Origin: an uncultured Collinsella sp.
GTDB lineage: Bacteria > Actinomycetota > Coriobacteriia > Coriobacteriales > Coriobacteriaceae
Length of the DNA stretch: 11,233 bases
Direction of reading: 5' to 3'
Assembly (NCBI GenBank): GCA_902465115.1
Contig: CABQMC010000035.1
Coordinates: 1 to 11,233, forward strand
The position numbers and the translations under genes were made by a program. Shown here in pieces: positions 1 through 6,897 of the stretch. How positions within the stretch are numbered: position 1 is the first letter of the stretch; each line of letters opens with the position of its first letter. The notes under the pieces are model-generated. The model was not told the origin of the DNA. It saw only the letters and a program-made list of their open reading frames with translations, and searched no databases.

Positions 1-1
1 G

Positions 2-55
2 TACCTGGACATCAACACCCTCAAGGGCGACCCCAACGACGGAGACGACGAGTAG
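2..55 (+). CDS. 3' end of an unidentified gene (partial)
   Basis: Only the last 17 codons lie in the window. They read YLDINTLKGDPNDGDDE and then TAG. The tail is strongly acidic, with five Asp or Glu in the last seven residues, and the codons are GC-rich like those of the real genes further on. A hairpin followed by a T-run sits about 35 bases downstream, which fits the true end of a transcript. The fragment is too short to identify the product. Confidence 0.55.
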   Translation, partial: YLDINTLKGDPNDGDDE

Positions 56-88
56 CGAGAGCTGAAGGCGGCCGCAGGATCCCGCATC

Positions 89-115
89 CAGCACCGGCTT
101 CTAAGTGCTGTTTTG
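89..115 (+). terminator. Rho-independent terminator after the first gene
   Basis: CAGCAC (89-94) pairs perfectly with GTGCTG (105-110) around a 10-base loop, and TTTTG follows. The stem is short (6 bp), but the T-run and the position just after a stop codon support a terminator for the gene ending at 55. Confidence 0.5.
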
Positions 116-387
116 TCATCCAGCCACACTTTTCCGAAGTTTTAAGGTGCCTATTTCGACACTTTTCCGGATGAAAGCCGAATAATCACTTGGGAAACTA
201 ACGCCGTTCACGCGTCATTTCGCAGGCGGCGTTTGATTTCCGTCCGTACACGCTGATAGACTTCCTCTTGCCCGCAAGGAGTGGGCGCGTTTTATCCAGA
301 GTCGGGGTAGAGAGTTGGCTCCACGATCCCGACGCCAACCGGCCAAGAGGCACGGTGGCCCTGCCAACATCGATGAAAGGAGTCCGT
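116..387. other. Gene-free stretch with a short direct repeat
   Basis: No convincing coding region is seen. CACTTTTCCG occurs twice, at 127-136 and 160-169, 33 bp apart. The second copy continues into GATG and resembles the ACTTTCCGGATGG half-sites of the 62-bp arrays near 10200, so these may be decayed relatives. The DNA is more AT-rich around 110-200, where the promoter of the next gene could lie, but no clear -35/-10 pair was found. The stretch ends in the ribosome binding site of the gene starting at 388. Confidence 0.35.
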
Positions 388-1140
388 ATGGACAATTTCT
401 CCGTGCGCAGCGAGCGCAACTTCCACAACCTGACAGCCAAGCCAAAACGAATGCATCTTCTGGACAAGCCGAACGGCTACGCCTCGGCCATGGTCAAGAG
501 CAGGCTCTCCCACCAGATGCGCTTTACGGTGCAGAAACTCGAGGAAGAGCTTTGCACTACCGGCAATCCGCACGTACTGCAGATTCAGCTGCTCGGAGAC
601 GACTCGCACGAGCCGTCTAGCTGGAAGCTCTTTGCCGACGGCGCGTGTGTCGCAAGCGGGTCCGGAGCCTTTGCCCGCGAGTGCTTCTGCGAGGGCGCTA
701 AGGTATTCCTGGATCTGTGCCGCAACGCCGTCGACGCGGCCGAACTGCGCCAGTGGAGCCAGAGGGAGTACGAGCTGTTGAGTGCCGTGCGCGGGATAGC
801 GGGGGGGTGTAGGAACAGAAGCCTCATGACGGTGGCCTCAGCTGGAATGACGTATCGCTCGATAAATGATCTCAACAACGTAGCCGATGCGCCGCATTTC
901 ACCTCAAAGGCATTGAGCAATCGGGCGGCGTCCAGCATTTCTTTGATATCCCCAATTGATTGTTCCGAGAAAGTCTCTTCATGTCCTTATAATCGCCCTT
1001 ACGAGAAACGTGGACGAGACAGGCGTCCATATGCCGTCTCTAAACTAACGAGCCGTTCGCGGAAAGAACATCTGGCTAGCATGGGCCAAAGATATACTGG
1101 TATCGCTGCAACAATTATGGAAGATCGGCACCACCAATGA
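388..1140 (+). CDS. Unknown protein; reading frame probably shifted at a G7 tract
   Basis: The ATG at 388 is chosen because GAAAGGAG (375-382) sits 5 bases upstream; the frame is open further upstream but only with a TTG start and no ribosome binding site. About 140 N-terminal residues look like a real soluble protein: basic at first, then mixed alpha/beta (VLQIQLLGDD, SWKLFADGACVASGSG, then a helix ending QREYELLSAVRGIAGG). No family is recognised. At 801-807 there are seven Gs in a row. As written, the frame runs about 110 codons more, through DNA with poorer codon bias, to a TGA that overlaps the next gene's ATG (ATGA). With six Gs it would end at 829, and with eight at 812. The native protein is therefore probably about 140-147 aa, and the rest is read-through of non-coding DNA. 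A sequencing error, a mutation or a contingency tract are all possible. Confidence 0.5.
   Translation: MDNFSVRSERNFHNLTAKPKRMHLLDKPNGYASAMVKSRLSHQMRFTVQKLEEELCTTGNPHVLQIQLLGDDSHEPSSWKLFADGACVASGSGAFARECFCEGAKVFLDLCRNAVDAAELRQWSQREYELLSAVRGIAGGCRNRSLMTVASAGMTYRSINDLNNVADAPHFTSKALSNRAASSISLISPIDCSEKVSSCPYNRPYEKRGRDRRPYAVSKLTSRSRKEHLASMGQRYTGIAATIMEDRHHQ
815..986 (-). pseudogene. Possible minus-strand gene fragment
   Basis: On the minus strand this stretch reads as a plausible helical polypeptide, including SIGDIKEMLDAARLLNAFEV and then LLRSFIERYVIPAEATVM. Its codon use looks better than that of the plus-strand frame over the same bases. It has an in-frame TAA immediately upstream (987-989) and no ribosome binding site, and past about 815 it becomes the antisense of the plus-strand gene. 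If real, it is an internal remnant of a lost gene. The family is not recognised, and chance remains quite possible. Confidence 0.2.
988..993 (+). promoter_or_regulatory. Candidate -10 box upstream of the surface protein gene
   Basis: A perfect TATAAT lies 143 bases before the surface protein start, in a locally AT-richer stretch. No good -35 is found at 16-18 bp; TTGTTC at 960-965 is 22 bp away. A nearly identical TTATAATC box lies at a similar distance (2968) before the 411-aa gene. If active, it would give the surface protein its own promoter, independent of the frameshifted gene upstream. Confidence 0.3.
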
Positions 1141-2918
1141 CCTCCTTGAAATTCTCCAGGCGCTTCGCGCTTAGCCTGCTCGCCTCGCTGTCCGCCACCG
1201 TAGCGCTTGCTTTGCCCTCAACCGCCCTAGCCGCGTCGGACCCGAACCCGCCCAGCATCTCCAACGTGACGATATCCGCGACGACAGTCACGGCCGGCTC
1301 CACGCTGCATGTCGGCTATAGCGTCGATGACCCTGACGGGGTACGGTCCGTCACGCCCATAGTTGAAGTCGTTGTCGAAAACGATACCGGAGACCATGGA
1401 ATCAGTTCCCGTCTCGCCTTCTCGTCGACCGGCAACACGACCGCGGGCTTCGATATCTCCACCTCCCCGAGCGACCGGCCCTGCCGGTACCGGATCATCG
1501 GCCTCGGCGTGACCGATAGTCTTGGATGGGTTACCGATGTCTACGACACGACGTATGCCGAGGAGAAGGGGCTCGACTGTCCGACCTTCACCACCGACCC
1601 CCTCGAGTATGAGGTGACCGAGGGACCCGAGGACCAAAACCCGCCGACCGTGTCCTCCGTGTCGCTCTCGAGCAGGGAGGTCGCAACCGGTGCCGACTTC
1701 CACATCTCTTGGACCGTCTCCGATGCCGACGGCGTTCGCTCCGTTTCCCCCATACTGCGGCAGGGCTGGGAGAATTCGGACGACGGCTGCTCTGTTTCGT
1801 CAGCCTATTATCACGGAGGCTCGTCTATCGACGGGTTTGACCTCACATTCGACAGCAATAGGATCGGAAGGCACAGGCTGATCGGCCTTTCGGTCACCGA
1901 TGGCCTAGGGTTCGAGACCGATGTGTACGAGAGTTCCTACGCCAGGGCCAACGGCATTTCGGGCGCGACTTTCTCGGTTGGCGACCCGAGCGAGCTGTGC
2001 TTCGAGGTGACCGGCAGCGTGATCGACCGGAACCCGCCCACGGTCTCGAACGTTTCCATCTCCGCGAAGAGGGTCCCCGTCGGCGGGATCCTCCGTATCT
2101 ATTGCAATGTAGGCGACGCGGACGGCGTAAAGTCTGTCTCCCCGATCCTCGGCGACCCCGGCTATGTCGAGGACCCGAACTCTTTAAAGACCCGCAAAAC
2201 GTTGAGCTGCAGCTACGATGCGGCAAGGGGCTATATCGAAATCGAGTTCCCCACGTCGCTCTCGATGGGCTCGTTTGAAATCCAAGCCCTCGCGGTCCTC
2301 GACAAGACGGGCCACGAGACCTTCGTCTACAGCTCCGCCTACGCCGAGCGTAACGGCAAGACCGGCGTTCAGACCTTTGATGTCGACGACGCGGGGGACG
2401 TCACCTTCGACGTGACCGCTCCGCTGTATGCCGCCACCAAGGGCGACGGGCAGGCGTATGCAAAGGACGGCGAGGCCGGTCTGACCTTCCGCTTCAGCGG
2501 TCCTCTCGATGAGTTCACGCGTCTCCTCGTGGACGGAACTGAGGTCTCCGCCGAGAACTACACCGCAACCAGGGGCAGCACGATTATCGAGCTCAGGCCG
2601 TCCTACCTGGACACGCTCGCCGCCGGCGGACACACCGTCACGGCCGTCTGGAAGGACGGGACGGCGACCGATGCGTCCTTCACCGTGGAGGGGAAGGTAG
2701 ATTCACCCGGCGACAACAAAAGTGATCCCGCCACTCCTGAAAAGGACGCCGACGAGGCGGCTACAAAAAAGTCGGGACGCACGACAACCGATGAACCAAA
2801 GCTCGCTGCAACCGGCGACTCCACTTGGATGGCCAGCATCGCATTGGCCATGGCGGCCACGGCCTGCTTCACGGCAGCGAGAAGGCTTGAGCCCAAGCAG
2901 CATAGGCACGAACAGTAG
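1137..2918 (+). CDS. Secreted cell-wall-anchored protein with three 131-aa repeats
   Basis: This is a 593-aa surface protein. Residues 1-33 form a Sec signal peptide (basic K5, R8, R9; hydrophobic core 11-30; ALA-A cleavage site). Three tandem Ig-like repeats follow, beginning at DPNPP (35), DQNPP (166) and DRNPP (297). Each carries DxDGVxSVxPI, at 65, 196 and 327, so the period is exactly 131 residues. Each repeat ends in a VYxxxYAxxxG motif and a short beta strand. Residues 430-520 resemble an X2-type Ig-fold module (VDGTEVSAENYTATRG, then SYLDTLAAGGHTVTAVW). A Thr/Lys/Asp-rich linker leads to the sorting signal LAATGD (556-561), a hydrophobic segment (565-580) and a basic tail. LAXTG motifs are typical substrates of class E sortases in Actinobacteria. 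No sortase gene is in the window. Adhesion or glycan binding is inferred, not shown. GGAAGA lies about 12 bases before the ATG and is only a fair ribosome binding site; the start overlaps the previous stop. Confidence 0.88.
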   Translation: MTSLKFSRRFALSLLASLSATVALALPSTALAASDPNPPSISNVTISATTVTAGSTLHVGYSVDDPDGVRSVTPIVEVVVENDTGDHGISSRLAFSSTGNTTAGFDISTSPSDRPCRYRIIGLGVTDSLGWVTDVYDTTYAEEKGLDCPTFTTDPLEYEVTEGPEDQNPPTVSSVSLSSREVATGADFHISWTVSDADGVRSVSPILRQGWENSDDGCSVSSAYYHGGSSIDGFDLTFDSNRIGRHRLIGLSVTDGLGFETDVYESSYARANGISGATFSVGDPSELCFEVTGSVIDRNPPTVSNVSISAKRVPVGGILRIYCNVGDADGVKSVSPILGDPGYVEDPNSLKTRKTLSCSYDAARGYIEIEFPTSLSMGSFEIQALAVLDKTGHETFVYSSAYAERNGKTGVQTFDVDDAGDVTFDVTAPLYAATKGDGQAYAKDGEAGLTFRFSGPLDEFTRLLVDGTEVSAENYTATRGSTIIELRPSYLDTLAAGGHTVTAVWKDGTATDASFTVEGKVDSPGDNKSDPATPEKDADEAATKKSGRTTTDEPKLAATGDSTWMASIALAMAATACFTAARRLEPKQHRHEQ

Positions 2919-2938
2919 CTCAAAGCGAACTCAACTGG

Positions 2939-2973
2939 GAAGGGCAGATGGATAGCCGTCCTTCTCTTATAAT
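2939..2973 (+). promoter_or_regulatory. Weak hairpin and -10-like box between two plus-strand genes
   Basis: GAAGG (2939-2943) can pair with CCTTC (2960-2964), followed by TCTT, which would make a weak terminator for the surface protein gene. TATAAT at 2968-2973 directly follows and could be the -10 of the next gene, 127 bases upstream of its ATG. No clear -35 is seen. Confidence 0.25.
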
Positions 2974-3100
2974 CAACCCAATCCGCTGAAATGCAATCAG
3001 TTAACGAGTTTCGCCAGACGCTCGGCCTCTACCCCGCTCTAGCAAGCCACCAGGCGATGAGATAATGCCCACGACTATCAACGTAAGCAAGGAGCGCGCT

Positions 3101-4336
3101 ATGGCAGACAACGAGACCAAACCCTCGGCGAACGACGGCCGAGAGGAGCTCGTGGCAAAACAGCTCGCATCGACCAAAATCCACCTCGCGCTCACTCAGA
3201 AGCGGGTGGACGTCTCCGGCGCCATCAAGCTACCGCTCGAGCGAATTCCCCAACTCGGCGTGGCGTTCGCCTCGCTCCCCTCGATGTTTCGCACCGTCAC
3301 CAACACGGTGAGCGTGCCCACGCTGCTCCAGGCGACTGACAAATATGGTAACCCGCTCGATCCGTCGAAACTCAACTCGTTCAAGGACGGCAGCGGTCTC
3401 ACAGGGGGCTACCGCGACGCCGCCAAGGGCCTTGGGCAGGCGCGCTTCCACGTAGTCGAGGGCGACATCGCCACGAGCGTCACGCAGGTGCCTTACGATC
3501 CAACATCGCTATTCATGGCAGCCGCAATCACGCAGATAAACCAAAAGCTCGACTCCATCCAGGAGTCCGTCGACGAAATGTTCGAGTACATGCGTCAGCG
3601 CGACAAGGCCAACATGCGTGGCAACCTCAAGACGCTCGCAGACATCCTCAACGGTTACGGACTCAACTACGGCAACGCCACCTACATGGCAAACGCCCAT
3701 ATGAAGGTGCTCGACATCAAGCAGTCGTCCGCGCAGGACATGGAACTCTTCCGCTCGCAGGCACAGGCAGATCTGAAAAAGAAAGGGTTCATCGAGGTGC
3801 GAGACGGCTTGGGCAGACGCCTCGACAAGGTGCTCGACTACCTCAAAGACTGCCAGCTCGCCACCTACATCCACGCGTTCTCGCTGTTCCTCGAACCCAT
3901 GCTCGCCCAGAACTTCGAGCCCGCAAAGCTCGCGGACGCCACTGCGAAGATCGAGGCTGATTCGATCGCGTACCGCGAGCTCTACACCGACTGCTACAAC
4001 GCACTCGAAGCGGGGGCTGTCGACACCGTCGATGCGGCACTGCTGGGCGGTATCGCGTCCGCGGGCAAATTGCTCGGTCACGCCATCGCAAAGACCCCCG
4101 TGGGCGACCATACACTCATCGACGAGGCGCTCGAAGGCGCAGGAGAGAGCATCGGAAAGTTCAACGACAAGCAATCCGAGAAACTCCTCGAAAAGCTCCA
4201 TCAGGCAAAGACGCCCGACGTCACGCCGTTCAAGCAGAGCGTAAAGGAGATCGACACCCTCTACAACCGCCCCGCGCAGATCGCCGTGGACGCCGAGAAC
4301 GTCTACATCTTGCCTGCCAAGCAGCAGGAAGAGTAA
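3101..4336 (+). CDS. Unknown 411-aa helical protein with coiled coil and Gly-rich amphipathic helix
   Basis: The start at 3101 is set by AAGGAG (3089-3094) 6 bases upstream; the frame is open upstream but has no ribosome binding site there. There is no signal peptide. The N-terminal 25 residues are charged. Residues 40-75 are fairly hydrophobic (LPLERIPQLGVAFASLPSMF). Residues 136-185 form a probable coiled coil (FMAAAITQINQKLDSIQESV and onward). Several more helices follow, including a hydrophobic one at 252-268. Residues 312-331 form a Gly/Ala-rich amphipathic helix (AALLGGIASAGKLLGHAIAK) of the kind that can insert into membranes. The C-terminus is VDAENVYILPAKQQEE. No enzymatic motif is visible. 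I have an unverified impression that similar uncharacterised proteins occur in other gut bacteria. The helical layout would suit a pore-forming or membrane-sensing protein, but that is speculation. The gene converges on the exonuclease gene with only 41 bp between the stops. Confidence 0.85.
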   Translation: MADNETKPSANDGREELVAKQLASTKIHLALTQKRVDVSGAIKLPLERIPQLGVAFASLPSMFRTVTNTVSVPTLLQATDKYGNPLDPSKLNSFKDGSGLTGGYRDAAKGLGQARFHVVEGDIATSVTQVPYDPTSLFMAAAITQINQKLDSIQESVDEMFEYMRQRDKANMRGNLKTLADILNGYGLNYGNATYMANAHMKVLDIKQSSAQDMELFRSQAQADLKKKGFIEVRDGLGRRLDKVLDYLKDCQLATYIHAFSLFLEPMLAQNFEPAKLADATAKIEADSIAYRELYTDCYNALEAGAVDTVDAALLGGIASAGKLLGHAIAKTPVGDHTLIDEALEGAGESIGKFNDKQSEKLLEKLHQAKTPDVTPFKQSVKEIDTLYNRPAQIAVDAENVYILPAKQQEE

Positions 4337-4377
4337 CGATACGCAACAGGCACGCGCCATGCAGACAGCTAACGCCC

Positions 4378-5112
4378 CTACCTTCCCGCCGCCTTCAGCT
4401 TCAGCAGCAGGTCGCCCAGCTCGGGGCACTTGCTAGAAAGGCGCGTCTGAGCTCGCTCGCCCATCCCCCACCGCTGGCGGACTTCCTGGGCGCGCGGGCT
4501 CACGCGGTAGCCCCCGTCCATCACCTGCTTGAGCAGCTTGGCGGTCACGTGCGCATCGGCAAGGGCGCTGTGGGCGTGACCCGTCGACTCGTCGAACTCG
4601 ATGCCAAACCACGTCGCCGCGTCACTCAAAGAGACGCACCCGTGGCTGCCCACGTCCATGATCGAGGTGTAAAACGCCTGCAGGTCGGCCCAGTCCGTAG
4701 GAAATGCGGAAAGATCGATGTGCTTTGTCTGGCACTCGGTCAAAAGCTGTCGACGGTCCGCCCCGCTCCAGCAAACTACCTGTGCGGAGTAGCGACCGAT
4801 CCAATCGCTGAGCCTTTTGATTACCATGTAGAGCGGATCGGCCATCGCAGTGTCCACGGCCGATATCCCCGTAAGCTCGCGGACGGAAAACGCAACGCCT
4901 TCGGTAAATTCCGTCTGCACAAACTGCGAGAACTCGCCCATAACGCTGCCGTGGTAATCGAGCTTGACGGCGCCGACCTCGATAATCTCATTGCGCAGCC
5001 CACGTCGCTGGCGCTGCTTTGGCACCGGCGCAAACTCAAAGTCCAGCACAATCTGGCGCGCAAAGTTCGTCGTATCGATAGCCGAGATACACGGCGTCTT
5101 TTCAGCTGACAC
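4378..5112 (-). CDS. DEDDh-family 3'-5' exonuclease
   Basis: This is a 244-aa member of the DnaQ/RNase T-like DEDDh superfamily, which removes nucleotides from DNA or RNA 3' ends using two metal ions. Exo I is visible as VLDFEF (D24, E26), followed by EIIEVGAVKLD, a characteristic second strand. RELTGIS at 78-84 is also family-typical. Exo II is CWSGADRRQLL (D119). Exo III is HSALAD (H181 and D186, the H-x4-D form). The layout is closest to the ERI-1/KapD-like stand-alone exonucleases; there is no polymerase module. The start is GTG at 5112, with GAAAGG 8 bases upstream. It reads towards the 411-aa gene, and no clear terminator separates them. The strong terminator at 5274-5321 isolates it from the ATPase genes, so it probably has its own promoter in 5113-5273, though none is obvious. 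Whether its substrate is RNA or DNA cannot be told. Confidence 0.9.
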   Translation of the reverse strand: MSAEKTPCISAIDTTNFARQIVLDFEFAPVPKQRQRRGLRNEIIEVGAVKLDYHGSVMGEFSQFVQTEFTEGVAFSVRELTGISAVDTAMADPLYMVIKRLSDWIGRYSAQVVCWSGADRRQLLTECQTKHIDLSAFPTDWADLQAFYTSIMDVGSHGCVSLSDAATWFGIEFDESTGHAHSALADAHVTAKLLKQVMDGGYRVSPRAQEVRQRWGMGERAQTRLSSKCPELGDLLLKLKAAGR

Positions 5113-5273
5113 GGTTAGGGCCTTTCTCCGTCAACTGCCGTTTGCTACATAGGCGGCTACATTGCCGTAAGGATAGGCGCCCGTGCGGACATGAAAGCGG
5201 GGCGCAATACCATGCGCTGGTCGCACGCCATGCAGACGGCCCCAAGAGAATCGCCCGCTCTATTCAAATGCAT

Positions 5274-5321
5274 GAAAAAGATTTGGGCCCGGTGACTTGA
5301 ATCAGCGGTCATCCCGGGCCC
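5274..5321 (-). terminator. Strong rho-independent terminator, minus strand
   Basis: Read on the minus strand, GGGCCCGG (5321-5314), a 2-base bulge and TGAC (5311-5308) pair with GTCA (5296-5293) and CCGGGCCC (5292-5285) around an 11-base loop. AAATCTTTTTC follows. An 8+4 bp GC-rich stem with a U-rich tail is typical. It would end transcription coming from the ATPase genes or from the small ORF just upstream. Confidence 0.65.
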
Positions 5322-5322
5322 A

Positions 5323-5412
5323 TCAGAGCTCGTAGAGCTCTTGGTTGCTTTGGTCTCGCTCTTCACGGCGCTTATCGAACTTTCCGAGGCACTCAAGCAG
5401 CATTCGAAGCAT
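5323..5412 (-). CDS. Possible 29-aa small protein or C-terminal remnant
   Basis: The minus strand encodes a 29-aa, charged, helix-prone peptide beginning MLRMLLECLGKFDKRREERD and ending QELYEL. The stop is one base from a strong terminator, so this really looks like the end of a transcript. There is no good ribosome binding site before either possible ATG (5412 or 5403), and an in-frame TAA lies 5 codons upstream. An 11-codon ORF in another frame, starting ATGGCAGCG with AGAGG about 11 bases before it, overlaps the start. It could be a small partner of the upstream ATPase, the frameshifted end of a lost gene, or chance. The GAGCTC repeats inside it are simply its Glu-Leu codons. Confidence 0.3.
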   Translation of the reverse strand: MLRMLLECLGKFDKRREERDQSNQELYEL

Positions 5413-5567
5413 AACAAGTCGCTGCCATTAAGACACTGACCTCTTGACCAAGCAACAGCGCTGCCCAGCTATCACCCTTGGGCTGCCGTCAACTTTATTC
5501 TATCCGCGAGCATCTGGTTTACCAAATGGATTTTCGGTAAAGGAAGCACGGCACGCCCGCAAAACCA

Positions 5568-6863
5568 CTACGCCCCAAGTGCCGCCATGGGAATCACCGC
5601 CACGCCGTCGTCGCGTGTGTAGGCAATACTCCCCTTTCCAACCACGACCGCCAAAAACGCCGGCGCGGCATTCTGGGCGGCAGGATTGGAGAGCACTTTC
5701 CTCTCCAGCGCCTTGAGATTTCTCGCTCCATCGTCTGCTTTCGCATCACTCAGCTTGACCTCGATGGCTCCCCAGCGCCCGTCGTGCTCAACGATCAGAT
5801 CGACCTCAAGGCCCTTCTCATCTCGGAAATAATGGACACTGTTGTCGACACCGCCGTAGGTGGAAAGGAACACGCGCACGTCGCGCAGGACGAGATTCTC
5901 AAAGAGCATCCCCAGCGTTTGCATATCGCCAAGCAGCCGCTCAGGGGTAGCCCCCAGCAACGCCGCCGCAAGTGACGGGTCACAGAAGTAGCGCTTGGGG
6001 CGCACGCGAACGCGGGCCTTCGAGCGCATGGGCGGCTCCCATCCGCAGAGGTCCTCGGTCAGCTTGAGCCTGTTGAAGAGGTCCAAGTACGCAGCGATGG
6101 TCCTCTCGTCGGGGCCCGCCTCACCGTACGAGGCATCCTTTACGAGCGTCTTGTACGTGACAGCCTGGCTCTCGTTCATGGCAAGAGCTCGCAAAAGGCC
6201 GTGTGCAAGCTCGGACGACATGCCCTCGTCCAGCACGTTGACGTCGAGCACCGAGTGCACGTACTGGCTTGCCGTCTCTCGCGCAAGATCTTCCGAAAGC
6301 CCAAGATTTGCAGGCCAACCGCCCCTGCAGCACCAGCGGGCGACGTCATCCACCGTGCTCTCGCGACGCTGAGGGGCAAAATCCTCGCCCTTAAAGAGGC
6401 TTGCCAGTGACACGAGCGGCTCGCCGTCGCCCGACTCACACAGGGCCATGGGGCGCATTGACAGACGGGCGATCCTACCCGTGCCGGAATGACGAACATG
6501 GCTGCGCTCCTCGCTTTTGAGCGCGGTCGAGCCCGTGAGCAAAAGTGTCCCCCGTTCGTTGCCGCTCGCGTCCACGAAACGCCGGGCGGCATCCCAAACC
6601 TCGGGCACCTCCTGCCATTCATCGACCAGGTGTGGCGCATCGCCGATGAGCGCCAGGCTTGGGTCGACCTCTGCCGCCGCACGCTGCGCAGGCTCATCGA
6701 GCCTGGAGACGCTCGCCGAGCGAGAGAGCGCCGTCCAGGTCTTGCCGCACCATTTGGGGCCGTTGATCTCCACACAGCCAAACGCCCGCATAAGGGTGTC
6801 GAGGCGCTCCTCTATGAGCCGGGGCCTATATCCCTTTTGGGTCAATCTCTTTGGTGCATCCAT
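5568..6863 (-). CDS. AAA_14 / DUF4143 ATPase
   Basis: This 431-aa protein is of the ATP-binding AAA_14-DUF4143 class, widespread in gut bacteria and archaea and of unknown biological role. The Walker A variant GPKWCGKT (35-42) has the Trp-Cys typical of this family. Walker B is HLVDEWQEVPEVW (78-90), and the sensor-like LLLTGSTA is at 107-114. A winged-helix-like region follows (about 220-290). The C-terminal DUF4143 part contains FENLVLRDVR (321-330), EKGLEVDLIVE (349-359) and GAIEVKLS (365-372). The D355...E368-x-K370 arrangement is PD-(D/E)XK-nuclease-like. Length and domain order are normal, and nothing is truncated. The ATG at 6863 has AGAGGG about 11 bases upstream, a modest site. Five exact-period 23-bp repeats lie 37 bases upstream and probably overlap the promoter, which suggests sequence-specific control, perhaps by the protein itself. 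Confidence 0.9.
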   Translation of the reverse strand: MDAPKRLTQKGYRPRLIEERLDTLMRAFGCVEINGPKWCGKTWTALSRSASVSRLDEPAQRAAAEVDPSLALIGDAPHLVDEWQEVPEVWDAARRFVDASGNERGTLLLTGSTALKSEERSHVRHSGTGRIARLSMRPMALCESGDGEPLVSLASLFKGEDFAPQRRESTVDDVARWCCRGGWPANLGLSEDLARETASQYVHSVLDVNVLDEGMSSELAHGLLRALAMNESQAVTYKTLVKDASYGEAGPDERTIAAYLDLFNRLKLTEDLCGWEPPMRSKARVRVRPKRYFCDPSLAAALLGATPERLLGDMQTLGMLFENLVLRDVRVFLSTYGGVDNSVHYFRDEKGLEVDLIVEHDGRWGAIEVKLSDAKADDGARNLKALERKVLSNPAAQNAAPAFLAVVVGKGSIAYTRDDGVAVIPMAALGA

Positions 6864-6897
6864 AGACGGCCGTCCCTCTCTATCATGCGATATGCGA

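Larger units (their letters stand above)
5113..5567. other. Intergenic stretch between exonuclease and DUF4143 ATPase
   Basis: Apart from the small ORF and terminator listed separately, no gene is supported. The part from 5113 to 5273 should hold the exonuclease promoter. The 11-mer GCCATGCAGAC at 5227-5237 also occurs at 4356-4366. A 6-bp dyad (TTTACC / GGTAAA) lies around 5518-5541. Confidence 0.4.

Noticed and set aside
268..387. Longer N-terminus of the gene at 388 (TTG start at 268)
   Set aside because: It is a weak start codon without a ribosome binding site, whereas ATG 388 has GAAAGGAG at good spacing.
3509..4429. 306-aa minus-strand frame opposite the 411-aa gene
   Set aside because: It is the antisense of a well-started gene in GC-rich DNA; its composition (Val/Leu/Glu/Cys-rich, no motif) is typical of a shadow frame, and it has no ribosome binding site.
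5325..5341. AGAGCTC-GTA-GAGCTCT hairpin as a regulatory site
   Set aside because: It is explained by repeated Glu-Leu codons (GAGCTC) in the 29-aa frame, and no T-run follows on either side.
5157..5417. 86-aa minus-strand frame
   Set aside because: It runs through a terminator hairpin and U-tract and has Ser/Met-rich, non-protein-like composition. The overlapping 29-aa frame is a better candidate.
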